64,000 bases of DNA from positions 186,001-250,000 of the forward strand of contig NZ_QJRF01000076.1 in the NCBI RefSeq assembly GCF_013393345.1. Direction: 5' to 3'. Position numbers and translations under genes: made by a program. Source of the stretch: Pseudomonas taiwanensis. Lineage in GTDB: Bacteria; Pseudomonadota; Gammaproteobacteria; Pseudomonadales; Pseudomonadaceae. Shown one piece after another: positions 1 through 8,728 of this stretch; position 1 is the first letter of the stretch, and each line of letters begins with the position of its first letter. Below the pieces are notes generated by a model, which saw nothing but the letters and a program-made list of their open reading frames with translations, ran no database searches and was not told the DNA's origin.

Positions 1-120
1 CACAGGCACCGGAGCCTCGGGCGAAATGCGCGAGGTGCCGCCGTGCCAGTAACGGTCAAGCATGACGTCGCCCACCACCAGAACGGGGGCCTGATCGAAT
101 CGGGGCATGGACAGTTTCAT
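1..120 (-). CDS. hldE: HldE/RfaE bifunctional heptose kinase/adenylyltransferase, N-terminal fragment
   Basis: Only the first 40 codons are present; the gene runs off the left edge. The ATG is at 118-120 (complement). The peptide starts [31 protein letters not shown] in two blocks, with the [26 protein letters not shown] signature of the N-terminal PfkB/ribokinase-like domain of HldE. The enzyme phosphorylates D-glycero-D-manno-heptose 7-phosphate and later adenylylates the 1-phosphate, giving ADP-heptose for the LPS inner core. Its position beside msbA and the heptosyltransferase operon fits. The 237 bp between it and msbA hold no gene or clear terminator that I can see. Confidence 0.93.
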   Translation of the reverse strand, partial: MKLSMPRFDQAPVLVVGDVMLDRYWHGGTSRISPEAPVPV

Positions 121-357
121 GGAGTCTCCGGACGTCAAAATCGGCGCGGATCATACCATAGCAGGTCAGTTGGCCTGACCTACCCGATTGGACACCGGGC
201 ACCGCAACACCGCTCGCGAAGGCAACGGCGTGCCCTGAAACGCGCCGAGCTTTCGAAGCGGCACAACGTGCAGTGGTTTTAGGCTGCGATTTCGCCCTGC
301 GCCAGGGTAAGCAGACTGGCGCGGGCACATCGACTGGTGGAGAGGAAGGCCAGCCGC

Positions 358-2160
358 TCAGCTGGCTTCCGGCTGTGCTTCTTCCGCGAACTGATTGGCA
401 TGCAGACGGGCGTAGTAACCGTTCATTGCCAGCAGTTCGGCATGGTTGCCGCGCTCGACGATGCGCCCCTGATCCATGACCAGGATCAGATCCGCCTTTT
501 CGATGGTGGACAGGCGGTGAGCGATGACGAGGGTGGTGCGGCCGTCCATCACGCGGTCCAGCGCGGCCTGGATATGCCGCTCGGACTCGGTATCGAGCGC
601 CGAGGTAGCCTCGTCCAACACCAGCACCGGTGCGTTCTTCAGCAACGCCCGGGCAATCGCCAGACGCTGGCGCTGGCCGCCGGACAGCAGCACGCCGTTC
701 TCCCCCACTTCGGTATCGAAGCCCTGCGGGAGCTTGTCGACGAATTCCTTGGCGTAAGCCGCCTCGGCTGCCCGCTCGACGTCCTCACGTGGCGCGCCGG
801 CGAGGTCGCCATAGGCGATGTTATTGGCCACCGAGTCGTTGAACAGCGTCACCTGCTGGGTCACCAGTGCGATATGACGGCGCAGGTTGCGCAGGCGATA
901 TTCCTCGATATCGACACCATCCAGCAGGATCTGCCCTTGCTCATGGTGGTAGAAGCGCGGAATCAGGTTGGCCAGTGTGGACTTGCCGCTGCCGGAACGC
1001 CCCACCAGGGCGACCATCTGACCCGGTTGGGCCTCGAAGCTGATGTCCTGCAGCACCGGCTTGTCGGTGCCGGGGTACTGGAAGCTGAGATTGCGGACTT
1101 CCAGGCGGCCACCGACGCGATCGCGCTCGACGGTGCCACGGTCCACTTCGGTTTCTTCATCCAATTGCTCGAAGATGCTTTCCGCACCTGCGACGCCGCG
1201 CTGCACGGTGGAGCTGACTTCGGAGAGCTGGCGGATCGGCTTCGGCAGCAGGCCGGCCGCCGTGATGTAGGCCACCAGGTCGCCGGCGCTGGCATCTCCG
1301 CGCAGGAAGAGCACGAGGAACATGAGGGCAGCCATCGCGGTGTAGATCACCAGCTGCAGCATCGGGGTATAGACCGCCGAGGTCTTGGTCATGCGCAATT
1401 GCTTGCGGGTGTTGTCCTCGCTGGCCGTCCTGAAGCGGCCGGATTCGTAAGACTCACCGCCGAAGCTGCGGACCACCCGGTAGCCCTGGATGGTTTCGGA
1501 GGCCACGTGGGTGACATCGCCCATGGCCACCTGGATCTTTTTGCTCTGCTTGCGGAATTTCTTGCTGGCGCTGCTCACCATCAGGGCGATCAGCGGCAGG
1601 ATGGCGACCATCACCAGCGTCAGCTTCCAGTTCATCCACAACAGGTAGCCAAACAGGAAGATCACGGTCAGGCCTTCGCGGATCACCACTTTGATCGCAT
1701 CGGTGGCTGCGCCGGTGACCATGGTGACGTTGAAGGTTATGCGTGAGATCAGGTGGCCGGAGTTGTGGCTGTCGAAATAGCGGTTCGGCAGGGCCAGCAG
1801 GCTGTTGAACAGAGCCAGGCGCAAGTCATGCACCAGGCCGAGGGAAACCCGGGCGAGGAAGTAGTTACCCAGGTACGAACCCAGTCCCTGCCAGGCCGCG
1901 ATGAGGATGATCAGCAGCGGCACCGCTTGAAGCAGCTTCAGGTCCCGTAGGTAGGCAACGTCGGGGAACAGGACGGCATCAGGATTGCTCAGGCCGTCCA
2001 CGAAGTATTTGAGAATGCCGGCCAGCATCGGCTGGGTCGAGGCAAAGATGATGTAGCCAATGATGCTGACCAGGAACATCCCGGTGTATGGGCGAACGTA
2101 ACCCAGCAGGCGGAGATAGATCTTGAGGCTGGAGGGCCGGGACTGGTCGTTAAGACTCAT
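358..2160 (-). CDS. msbA: MsbA lipid A/core LPS flippase (ABC exporter)
   Basis: A 600-residue half-transporter that flips lipid A-core across the inner membrane using ATP. The N-terminal ~310 residues are an ABC type 1 membrane domain with several hydrophobic segments. The C-terminal ATPase has Walker A (GRSGSGKST), the ABC signature LSGGQRQRLAIARALL, Walker B (VLVLDEATSALD) and the switch His in VIAHRLST. I chose the ATG giving MSLNDQSRPSS. The frame stays open for 20 more codons upstream, but the shorter form matches family length (~600). It sits between hldE and the LPS-core genes, and is transcribed away from the next gene. Confidence 0.96.
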   Translation of the reverse strand: MSLNDQSRPSSLKIYLRLLGYVRPYTGMFLVSIIGYIIFASTQPMLAGILKYFVDGLSNPDAVLFPDVAYLRDLKLLQAVPLLIILIAAWQGLGSYLGNYFLARVSLGLVHDLRLALFNSLLALPNRYFDSHNSGHLISRITFNVTMVTGAATDAIKVVIREGLTVIFLFGYLLWMNWKLTLVMVAILPLIALMVSSASKKFRKQSKKIQVAMGDVTHVASETIQGYRVVRSFGGESYESGRFRTASEDNTRKQLRMTKTSAVYTPMLQLVIYTAMAALMFLVLFLRGDASAGDLVAYITAAGLLPKPIRQLSEVSSTVQRGVAGAESIFEQLDEETEVDRGTVERDRVGGRLEVRNLSFQYPGTDKPVLQDISFEAQPGQMVALVGRSGSGKSTLANLIPRFYHHEQGQILLDGVDIEEYRLRNLRRHIALVTQQVTLFNDSVANNIAYGDLAGAPREDVERAAEAAYAKEFVDKLPQGFDTEVGENGVLLSGGQRQRLAIARALLKNAPVLVLDEATSALDTESERHIQAALDRVMDGRTTLVIAHRLSTIEKADLILVMDQGRIVERGNHAELLAMNGYYARLHANQFAEEAQPEAS

Positions 2161-2268
2161 AGGGCTCGGATGCTCGATAAAGAGCGAGAGTGTAACACAG
2201 GGTCTATTTTGCCCATTCAACCCGATGGCCTGGGGTAATATACGGGGTCATTTTCTTAAGGCCCCCGC

Positions 2269-2916
2269 ATGCAAGCTCTGGATCACGACGCTTACCTGAA
2301 ACTGAGTGAGAACGCAGATGTCCTGGAGCGCGACAGATATGGGGAAAAGGTGCTGCGCCTGACCGACGGAAGCTACATGAAGCTGTTCCGACGGAAGCGC
2401 CTGCTGTCCTCAGCCGTCCTCTACCCCTACGCCCAACGATTCGCCGACAATGCAGTCCAGCTTCAAGCGCGTAATGTGCCGTGCCCGCGCATTCTGGGCG
2501 TGTACCGGATTAGCGCCCTGGCGCGCGATGTCGTGCACTATCAGCCCCTGCCCGGCAAGACACTGCGACAGGTATACGAATCAGGCGACGAGAAGTTCGC
2601 CCAGGGACTCAAGAAGCAATTGGGCTCCTTCATCGCCAGGCTCCATGAACAGGGTATCTACTTCCGCTCGCTGCACCTTGGCAACGTTATCCTCACGCCG
2701 GGCGATGCCTTGGGACTTATCGATTTTGCCGACCTGAAAAGTCAGGCTACGCCGCTGGGCAAGGCGAAACGGCTACGGAATTTCCGTCATCTGCTGCGTT
2801 ACACCGAAGATCGCAATTGGCTCCTGGCAGAGGATCACGCCTTCTTCGAGGCCTATCTGGCCGATACCGGCCTGTCTGCAAAAAACACGTTTGTGACTCG
2901 ACTGAAATCTTTATGA
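2269..2916 (+). CDS. LPS core kinase-like protein (PA4998-type)
   Basis: 215 residues with a protein-kinase-like fold of the WaaP/InaA (Kdo kinase-like) type. The catalytic-loop-like motif is FRSLHLGNVIL (around residue 128-138) and the metal-binding-like motif is LIDFADL. It resembles PA4998 of P. aeruginosa, which has the same position and orientation beside msbA and waaL. A role in phosphorylating the LPS inner core is inferred from family and context; the substrate cannot be read from the sequence. Its stop codon overlaps the waaL start (ATGA at 2913-2916), so the two genes are probably translationally coupled. Confidence 0.8.
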   Translation: MQALDHDAYLKLSENADVLERDRYGEKVLRLTDGSYMKLFRRKRLLSSAVLYPYAQRFADNAVQLQARNVPCPRILGVYRISALARDVVHYQPLPGKTLRQVYESGDEKFAQGLKKQLGSFIARLHEQGIYFRSLHLGNVILTPGDALGLIDFADLKSQATPLGKAKRLRNFRHLLRYTEDRNWLLAEDHAFFEAYLADTGLSAKNTFVTRLKSL

Positions 2917-4127
2917 CCGCTATGCAAAACAAGAGTGGACTGACTCATGGTTCAACATCAGCCGAATGGTGGACACGAGGCTCCGACTGGCTGATCAAGA
3001 TCGTTCTGCCCATCGGCTGGATTGCGCTGCTGACCGGAATGTTCTGGATTGGAGATCGGCCGTACTACCACAAGCTCTTCTATTCGCTGCTGGCTGCCCC
3101 TGCATTGCTGGCACTGATAGCGGGGCGCGGTCTACTGAAGCCGCTGCTTCGCTCGCCAATAGTGATCGTCTTTCTCCTGTTCAGTGCGTATACGTTGACG
3201 ACTCTTCTGTGGTCCAGCACTGACGATCCCTTCAGCTCTCTGGGCAAGCGACCTGTCTACGTGCTGTTCCTGTTCTTCTCCGCAGGGCTGCTGGCCATGA
3301 AGGCCCCCTCACGATTGCAGACCAGCGTCAAAATCAGTGCGGTGATGGCAAGCCTGGCAGGCGCGACCTTTCTCGTGCTGTTCCTGCACGCCGGGGCGAC
3401 GGGCCGATTTGCGGGCTATGGCGCTCTTTACAATCCGCTGCTCAGCTCCCATGTCTTTGGTTTCTTCATGGCCTACTGGGCGGCTTACTGGTTCCTCCAG
3501 AAGAACATCTTCGATCCACTCTCGCTGATCTCGCTGTTCATCCTGGCTGCGCTCATTCTCGCAACGGGTTCACGAACCCCCCTGGTCGCGGTGGGCTCCT
3601 GCCTCCTTTGGCTATCGATAGCGAACTGGAACAGGCGCAGCCTCGTCGTGCTGGTCACGGCTGTGTTTACCGGCGCGCTACTTCTGGCCCTCTATCCCGA
3701 CATCCTGATCGGCCGTGGCGTGTCCTTCCGCCCGGAGATCTGGGCGAAAGCCTGGCAGCAGATACTCGAAGCCCCCTGGCTGGGCCACGGCTATGACGCG
3801 CCTATGAAAATATGGATATCGGCCCACGACTACGCGATGGCCGATCCGCACAACGTATGGCTGGCAGTACTCTATTACTGCGGTGCAATCGGCCTGGTGC
3901 TTTGGGTGACACTGTATGTCGTCGCGTTCCGGTTCGCCTGGCGGCACCGCGAACAACCGTGGGTGATGATTTCATCAGCGCTGCTGGTGTTTGGTCTTGC
4001 GGCCAGCATGACCGAGGGCGGCTCATTCCTTTCCCGCCCCAAGGAGCACTGGTTCCTGATCTGGATTCCCATGGCCCTGATGGTTTCGGCCGAGCTGATC
4101 GACAGATTCAAAAGCACTTCGAAGTGA
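2913..4127 (+). CDS. waaL: WaaL O-antigen ligase
   Basis: 404-residue polytopic inner-membrane protein of the O-antigen ligase/Wzy_C family. It has about ten or more hydrophobic segments and the usual large periplasmic loop before the last helices (around YDAPMKIWISAHDYAMADPHNVWLAVLYYCG, in which the conserved PHN is seen). It transfers undecaprenyl-linked O-antigen onto core-lipid A in the periplasm. The chosen ATG overlaps the stop of the upstream kinase-like gene by 4 nt; a second ATG lies 9 nt downstream. Position between the PA4998-type gene and the core glycosyltransferases matches PA4999 of P. aeruginosa. Ligases are poorly conserved in sequence, so the name rests on both topology and synteny. 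Confidence 0.88.
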   Translation: MTAMQNKSGLTHGSTSAEWWTRGSDWLIKIVLPIGWIALLTGMFWIGDRPYYHKLFYSLLAAPALLALIAGRGLLKPLLRSPIVIVFLLFSAYTLTTLLWSSTDDPFSSLGKRPVYVLFLFFSAGLLAMKAPSRLQTSVKISAVMASLAGATFLVLFLHAGATGRFAGYGALYNPLLSSHVFGFFMAYWAAYWFLQKNIFDPLSLISLFILAALILATGSRTPLVAVGSCLLWLSIANWNRRSLVVLVTAVFTGALLLALYPDILIGRGVSFRPEIWAKAWQQILEAPWLGHGYDAPMKIWISAHDYAMADPHNVWLAVLYYCGAIGLVLWVTLYVVAFRFAWRHREQPWVMISSALLVFGLAASMTEGGSFLSRPKEHWFLIWIPMALMVSAELIDRFKSTSK

Positions 4128-4207
4128 AGTCGCGCGGCCTGCTGGCTTCAATGCCGCAGGCCCGCCCATAGCGCCAAGGCGAGCAACTCAAAGGCCGGGG
4201 ACTAACT

Positions 4208-4226
4208 TGGCCGGATGGCCCGGCCA
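4208..4226. terminator. Hairpin between convergent waaL and wapR-like genes
   Basis: Arms TGGCCGG (4208-4214) and CCGGCCA (4220-4226) with a 5-nt loop, placed directly after the stop of the minus-strand gene in a 104-bp convergent gap. There is no clear T-tract on either strand, so it is only a candidate terminator or mRNA-end-protecting stem. Confidence 0.35.
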
Positions 4227-4231
4227 GCAAA

Positions 4232-5107
4232 TCAAGCCGGCAACAGAAGCCGCCAGAGCCCGCGCAGGGTTTTCAGGTTCCACGCACTCATGGGCAGTCC
4301 GGCAAGCAGCTCGCGGGCCAGCGCCTTGTCCTGGCGGGCGCATTTGAGCAGCATCGAGTTGCGGAAACGCGCGCAGACCTCGGGATAGGCTGGGTGGTCA
4401 CTGAACCGCGCATAGGTCTTCAGCACGTTATCCACCATGAAGCGGTAGTTCTTGTAGGTGTTGGTGTCGTGTACCCGATATAGCGCCAGGGGTTCCCCCA
4501 GGATGTCGATGAAGTAACCGGCATGGGTGATCTTCAATTCGATCATCAGGTCCTCAAGACGGACGTCAGGCTCGAACCCCCCGACCCGTTCCAGCGCCTC
4601 ACGACGGAACAATAGCGTGGGAGCAGGTGCCCCCGGCTTGCGATCGAGGAAGACATCTTCGAAATCCAGGCGGCGGAGCGGAAGGCCCCGCGGCTTACCG
4701 CTGGGCTTCCCATTCGCATCGATGGTCTGGATATCCCCAGCGCAAATGCCGACGTCCGGCTTGTCCGCCAGGTAGGCGACCTGCTTGGCAATGCGGTCCG
4801 GGAGCATGATGTCATCCGAACCGAAGGGCGCGATCAGGCTACCTTTCGCGCGGGCGATGGCCTCATTGAGGGTTCTCGATAGCCCCTGGTTGGCTTGGCT
4901 TCGGAAGTCGAAACCATGGGTAGCCTGCAGCGCCTGGATGCGAGCCACACTGTCGTCACGGGACCCATCGTCCACCACCAGCAGCTCGATGTTTGGATAA
5001 CTCTGCCCCAGGACGCTGAGAATGCTCGCCTCGATGTAGGGCGCGTGGTTGTAGGAGGCGATGATCACGCTCACCAGCGGCTGCTGGGCATTGTTCGTCG
5101 AAGACAT
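4232..5107 (-). CDS. wapR: GT2 glycosyltransferase, probable LPS core rhamnosyltransferase (WapR-like)
   Basis: About 291 residues of GT-A fold family 2. It starts PLVSVIIASYNHAPYIEASILSVLGQSYPNIELLVVDDGSRDDS, followed by GSDDIMLPDRI, which carries the nucleotide-sugar/metal-binding acidic motif (DD). The position next to ssg, and its relation to PA5000 of P. aeruginosa, suggest the alpha-1,3-rhamnosyltransferase that makes the core acceptor for O-antigen. The sugar specificity is inferred. Start: ATG at 5105-5107. An in-frame TTG at 5117-5119, which would overlap the ssg stop, gives four more residues. It is the last gene of the long minus-strand LPS-core operon. Confidence 0.72.
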   Translation of the reverse strand: MSSTNNAQQPLVSVIIASYNHAPYIEASILSVLGQSYPNIELLVVDDGSRDDSVARIQALQATHGFDFRSQANQGLSRTLNEAIARAKGSLIAPFGSDDIMLPDRIAKQVAYLADKPDVGICAGDIQTIDANGKPSGKPRGLPLRRLDFEDVFLDRKPGAPAPTLLFRREALERVGGFEPDVRLEDLMIELKITHAGYFIDILGEPLALYRVHDTNTYKNYRFMVDNVLKTYARFSDHPAYPEVCARFRNSMLLKCARQDKALARELLAGLPMSAWNLKTLRGLWRLLLPA

Positions 5108-5115
5108 GGGATTGC

Positions 5116-6072
5116 TCAAAAGGGATTGATCCGGGACCAGAAAGCCCGCCAGGCGGGAACGGGCTCAACCGAGGGCCAGGGCTCGTCCAGAACCTTGAGA
5201 ATTCGTTCGGCCAAGCGAGGGTGGGAAAGCTGCTGTTCGACGAATCGGCGCCCGCCCTCGGCCAGAGCCCGCTCCAGAGTCGAATCATCGCGCAGCCGTG
5301 CCAAGTGGGCCCGCAATTCATCGACACCTGAGTACAGGAGCAGGTGGACACCGTCCTCAAGGCCGATGGCCGGCTCTTCACTGCCCTGACGCCAAGCCAG
5401 CAAGACGCAGCCACAGGCCATCGCCTCGAAATTCTTTGCCATGTACTCGCCCAGGCTGACATCAGCGCTGACGAAGTACCGGATGCGGTTCAGCATTTTT
5501 CGGTAGGGCTCGCCGGGAGCCGTGCGCAATAGTTGCAGCGAATCCTCGGCCGCCAGACGGTCCAGCAATCGCTTCCGGTCCTGGTAGGCGGCGCTGGCAG
5601 TCCGGCCTATGAACCCCAGCTCGATATCCCGTTCCGCGCCCTCGAGGAAAATCGATCGCGGGTCATAGCCCTTGGGAATGAAGTGGACCTGGAAACCTTC
5701 GCCCCTCAATCGCTCGGCGACGCTGGCGCCGGTCACCACGATGCGCGCATTGGGCAACTCCCTGTAGAACCGGCTGAAGTGACCGCGCCAGCGGGAACTG
5801 TCCAGATAGTTCTGGCAGGCGTCCTCTTCGTAGATCAGCAGGCCGGAAACTTGGCTGAGGAAGCGGGTCTGCCGATGGATGTTCTTGAAATGAAGATCAA
5901 CAAGAATCCGATCATAACGGGACAGGTCCACCCCGCTCAGTGTGCGCCGCAAATTGCGCTGGGCATCCTTGTCGAGGACTTTCAGCTCGAGATCGACCAG
6001 TCCCCGGAGGTGTTCGTAGACGCAGGAAAAATCTGGCTCCCGTCCAGCCGAGCTGAGCGCGAGGACTTTCAT
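5116..6072 (-). CDS. ssg: Ssg-like cell-surface sugar glycosyltransferase
   Basis: 318 residues. A CgeB/GT1-like C-terminal domain is seen in IELGFIGRTASAAYQDRKRLLDRL and in SLGEYMAKNFEAMACGCVLLAWRQGSEE, the latter being the E-x7-E type donor-binding region of GT-B enzymes. It corresponds in place and type to Ssg (PA5001), a glycosyltransferase needed for normal LPS/exopolysaccharide in Pseudomonas. The ATG at 6070-6072 (MKVLALSSAGREPDFSC) lies 5 bp after the upstream GT2 gene; an in-frame extension into that gene is rejected. The linkage it makes is not deducible. Confidence 0.75.
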   Translation of the reverse strand: MKVLALSSAGREPDFSCVYEHLRGLVDLELKVLDKDAQRNLRRTLSGVDLSRYDRILVDLHFKNIHRQTRFLSQVSGLLIYEEDACQNYLDSSRWRGHFSRFYRELPNARIVVTGASVAERLRGEGFQVHFIPKGYDPRSIFLEGAERDIELGFIGRTASAAYQDRKRLLDRLAAEDSLQLLRTAPGEPYRKMLNRIRYFVSADVSLGEYMAKNFEAMACGCVLLAWRQGSEEPAIGLEDGVHLLLYSGVDELRAHLARLRDDSTLERALAEGGRRFVEQQLSHPRLAERILKVLDEPWPSVEPVPAWRAFWSRINPF

Positions 6073-6077
6073 AGGCT

Positions 6078-6983
6078 TCAGCGCAACCACAGGCGGGCAG
6101 CCTTGCGCGTGTAGGACCACTTCAGCAGCACACGCCAATCCGTGCGCAGCGCTTCTCGGTAGTACTTGCGCGCGCGGTCCTGGTCACCGGCCAGGAGGCA
6201 GGTGCGGAACAGCGACAGGCAGCGCTGGGCGCGATAGGCGGGCTTGAGCGATTGCAGACCGGCCGGAAGCTTGAGGAAGACTTCGTCGACCAGGTCCAGA
6301 CCGACCTTGCGGGCTGCTTCGGCGTTGTGGCGCAGACTGCCGGGATGCTTGTGGATACGCGCCAGCATCAGGTCGAGAACTTCTACTTGTCGCTGAGTCA
6401 GGCAGTAAGCGAAGACCGGAATGTCCTCGCTGTGGCGCAAGTGCTCGGGATAGGGGCGCTCGAGCAGCAGTTCGCGGAGGAACACACAGGCGCCGTGGCT
6501 GAGGCCAATCTTCTTGTCCAGCAGGTAGTGCTTGAGACGCTGCGCGGGTTCAGCGGGAACGGTGCTGGCGGGGTGTTCCCGCTCGCGACCGTCGGGCTGG
6601 ACGGCGATGTGGCCGGCCAGCCAGAGGCCGACGTCGGGTTGGCGGCGCAGGCGCTCGCAGAGGCCCGGCAGGACGCCGGCAGCCAGTTCGTCATCGGCGT
6701 CGAGGAGCAGGACATAGCGACCCTGCGCCAGTTGCACGCCGTTGTTGCGAGCGGTCGACGGCCCGGCATTCGCCTGGCGCACGCCCTGGAAAGCAGCGCC
6801 GTAGCGCTGGCTCAGGGCGGTGAAGACTGCCGGGGTGTCGTCGGTGGAGCCATCGTCCACGACCCAGAGTTCGACCTCCGGGGTGGCCTGGGCCAGCACC
6901 GACTCCACGGCACGCGGGAGCACGCCCGCGTAGTTGTAGGTGGGAATGACGACGCTAAGCAGCGGCTTAGCCGACATTGTCAT
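6078..6983 (-). CDS. GT2 family glycosyltransferase of unassigned specificity
   Basis: 301 residues. N-terminal GT-A domain with PLLSVVIPTYNYAGVLPRAVESVL, VVDDGSTDDTPAVF and the DxD-like LLLDADDEL (about residue 93-101). The C-terminal part is helical and ends KWSYTRKAARLWLR. The ATG at 6981-6983 is preceded by AAGGA and overlaps the end of the carbamoyltransferase gene by 17 nt, so the two are coupled. In PAO1 the corresponding interval holds dnpA, PA5003 and wapH instead. This enzyme may therefore add a different core sugar. I cannot name its donor or acceptor. Confidence 0.82.
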   Translation of the reverse strand: MTMSAKPLLSVVIPTYNYAGVLPRAVESVLAQATPEVELWVVDDGSTDDTPAVFTALSQRYGAAFQGVRQANAGPSTARNNGVQLAQGRYVLLLDADDELAAGVLPGLCERLRRQPDVGLWLAGHIAVQPDGREREHPASTVPAEPAQRLKHYLLDKKIGLSHGACVFLRELLLERPYPEHLRHSEDIPVFAYCLTQRQVEVLDLMLARIHKHPGSLRHNAEAARKVGLDLVDEVFLKLPAGLQSLKPAYRAQRCLSLFRTCLLAGDQDRARKYYREALRTDWRVLLKWSYTRKAARLWLR

Positions 6984-8724
6984 ACCAATCCTTGCCTTCC
7001 TTGACGACGAGGATGTCTTCCATGATCAGGTACTGCAGGTCCGAGCCGTAGAACATGTTCAGCGCGTCGGTGGGCGAGCAGATCATCGGCTCGCCGCGAC
7101 GGTTGAGCGACGTGTTCAAGGACACGCCGTTGCCGGTGAGGACTTCCAGCTCCTTCATCAGGTCGTACCAGCGCGGGTTGTGGCGGCGCTCCAGCACCTG
7201 GGCGCGGGACGTGCCGTCCTCGTGCACCACTTCGGCCACGCGGGTCTTCCATTCTTCGTTGACCTCGAAGGTGAAGGTCATGAAGGGCGACGGGTGATCG
7301 ACCTTGAGCATCTGCGACGCGACGGTATCCAGCATCGACGGGCAGAAGGGGCGCCAGCGCTCACGGAACTTGATCTGCTCGTTGATGCGGTCAGCCACGC
7401 CGGCCGCACTCGGGCAACCGATGATGGAGCGGCCGCCGAGGGCGCGCGGACCGAACTCCATGCGGCCCTGGAACCAGGCAACCGGGTTGCCGTCGACCAT
7501 GATCTTGGCGATGCGTTGCGGGGTGTTCTCGATACGCTTGAACACCGGCTGCTGCGGGTGCTTGGCGCAAGCCGCGATGACGTCTTCGTTGCTGAAGGAC
7601 GGGCCGAGGTAGACGTGCTCCATCTTCTCCACCGGCACGCCGCGCTTGACCGAGACGTAAGCGGCGGCGCCCACGGAAGTTCCGGCATCACCGGAAGCGG
7701 GCTGGACGAACAGCTCCTTCACTTCCGGCCGGGCGATGATCTTCTGGTTCAGCTTGACGTTCAGTGCGCAGCCGCCGGCGAAGGCGATCTTGCCGGTCTC
7801 GCGGATGATGTCGCCGAGGTAGTAATCCATCATCTCCAGCGCCAGCTTCTCGAACAGTGCCTGCATGCTGGCGGCGTAGTGGATGTAGGGGTCATCGGCG
7901 ATGTCGCCCTGGCGCTTAGGCCCCAGCCACTCGATCAGCTTCGGCGAGAAGTAGAAGCCCTTGCCGTTTTCCTTGTAGCGACGGAAGCCGATGACGTTGG
8001 CGTAATCGGTGTTGATGATCAGCTCACCGTTCTCGAACTTTGCCAGGCGCGAGAAGTCGTACTTGGCAGCGTCGCCGTAGGGCGCCATGCCCATGACCTT
8101 GAACTCGCCGTCGAGCATCTCGAAGCCCAGGTATTCGGTGATTGCGCCGTAGAGGCCGCCGAGGGAGTCCGGATCGAAGAATTCCTTGATCTTGTGGATC
8201 TTGCCGTTCTCACCCCAGCCGAAGAAGGTGGTGGCGTACTCGCCCTTGCCGTCGATACCGAGGATCGCGGTCTTCTCCTTGAAACCGGAGCAGTGGTAGG
8301 CGCTGGAGGCGTGGGCCAGGTGGTGCTCCACCGGCTCGATCTTCACTTTCTTGGCATCGAAGCCCAGTTGCTCCAGGCACCAGACGATCTTCTTGCGGTA
8401 GCGCTTGTAGCGGCGATTACCCATGAGGATGGCGTCCAACGCACGATCCGGGGCGTACCAGTAGCGCTTGGCGTAATGCCAGCGGGCCTTGCCGAACAGG
8501 CTGATGGGGGCGAAGGGAATGGCCACGACGTCGACGTCGGACGGTTTGATGCCGGCCTGTTCCAGGCAGAACTTGGCCGACTCGTAGGGCATGCGATTCT
8601 TCGCGTGCTTGTCGCGCACGAAGCGCTCTTCTTCGGCGGCCGCGATCAGCTTGCCGTCGATGTACAGCGCGGCGGATGGATCATGGCTGAGAGCGCCGGA
8701 AAGGCCGAGAATCGTCAATGCCAC
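6967..8724 (-). CDS. wapO: LPS-core carbamoyltransferase (NodU/CmcH family, PA5005/WapO-like)
   Basis: 585 residues, full-length NodU-type O-carbamoyltransferase that uses carbamoyl phosphate. It has an N-terminal Kae1-like domain (ILGLSGALSHDPSAALYIDGKLIAAAEEERF, VEHHLAHASSAY with the conserved His residues) and the C-terminal FGPRALGGRSI motif. In P. aeruginosa the gene at this place is credited with carbamoylation of a core heptose. The start is GTG at 8722-8724 with GAGG about 9 nt upstream; no ATG fits. It lies 4 bp after the double-kinase-domain gene and overlaps the following GT2 gene. Confidence 0.88.
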   Translation of the reverse strand: MALTILGLSGALSHDPSAALYIDGKLIAAAEEERFVRDKHAKNRMPYESAKFCLEQAGIKPSDVDVVAIPFAPISLFGKARWHYAKRYWYAPDRALDAILMGNRRYKRYRKKIVWCLEQLGFDAKKVKIEPVEHHLAHASSAYHCSGFKEKTAILGIDGKGEYATTFFGWGENGKIHKIKEFFDPDSLGGLYGAITEYLGFEMLDGEFKVMGMAPYGDAAKYDFSRLAKFENGELIINTDYANVIGFRRYKENGKGFYFSPKLIEWLGPKRQGDIADDPYIHYAASMQALFEKLALEMMDYYLGDIIRETGKIAFAGGCALNVKLNQKIIARPEVKELFVQPASGDAGTSVGAAAYVSVKRGVPVEKMEHVYLGPSFSNEDVIAACAKHPQQPVFKRIENTPQRIAKIMVDGNPVAWFQGRMEFGPRALGGRSIIGCPSAAGVADRINEQIKFRERWRPFCPSMLDTVASQMLKVDHPSPFMTFTFEVNEEWKTRVAEVVHEDGTSRAQVLERRHNPRWYDLMKELEVLTGNGVSLNTSLNRRGEPMICSPTDALNMFYGSDLQYLIMEDILVVKEGKDWYDNVG

Positions 8725-8728
8725 GGGG

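Noticed and set aside
337-1746. A 469-codon plus-strand frame opposite msbA
   Set aside because: Antisense shadow of the ABC transporter ATPase region.
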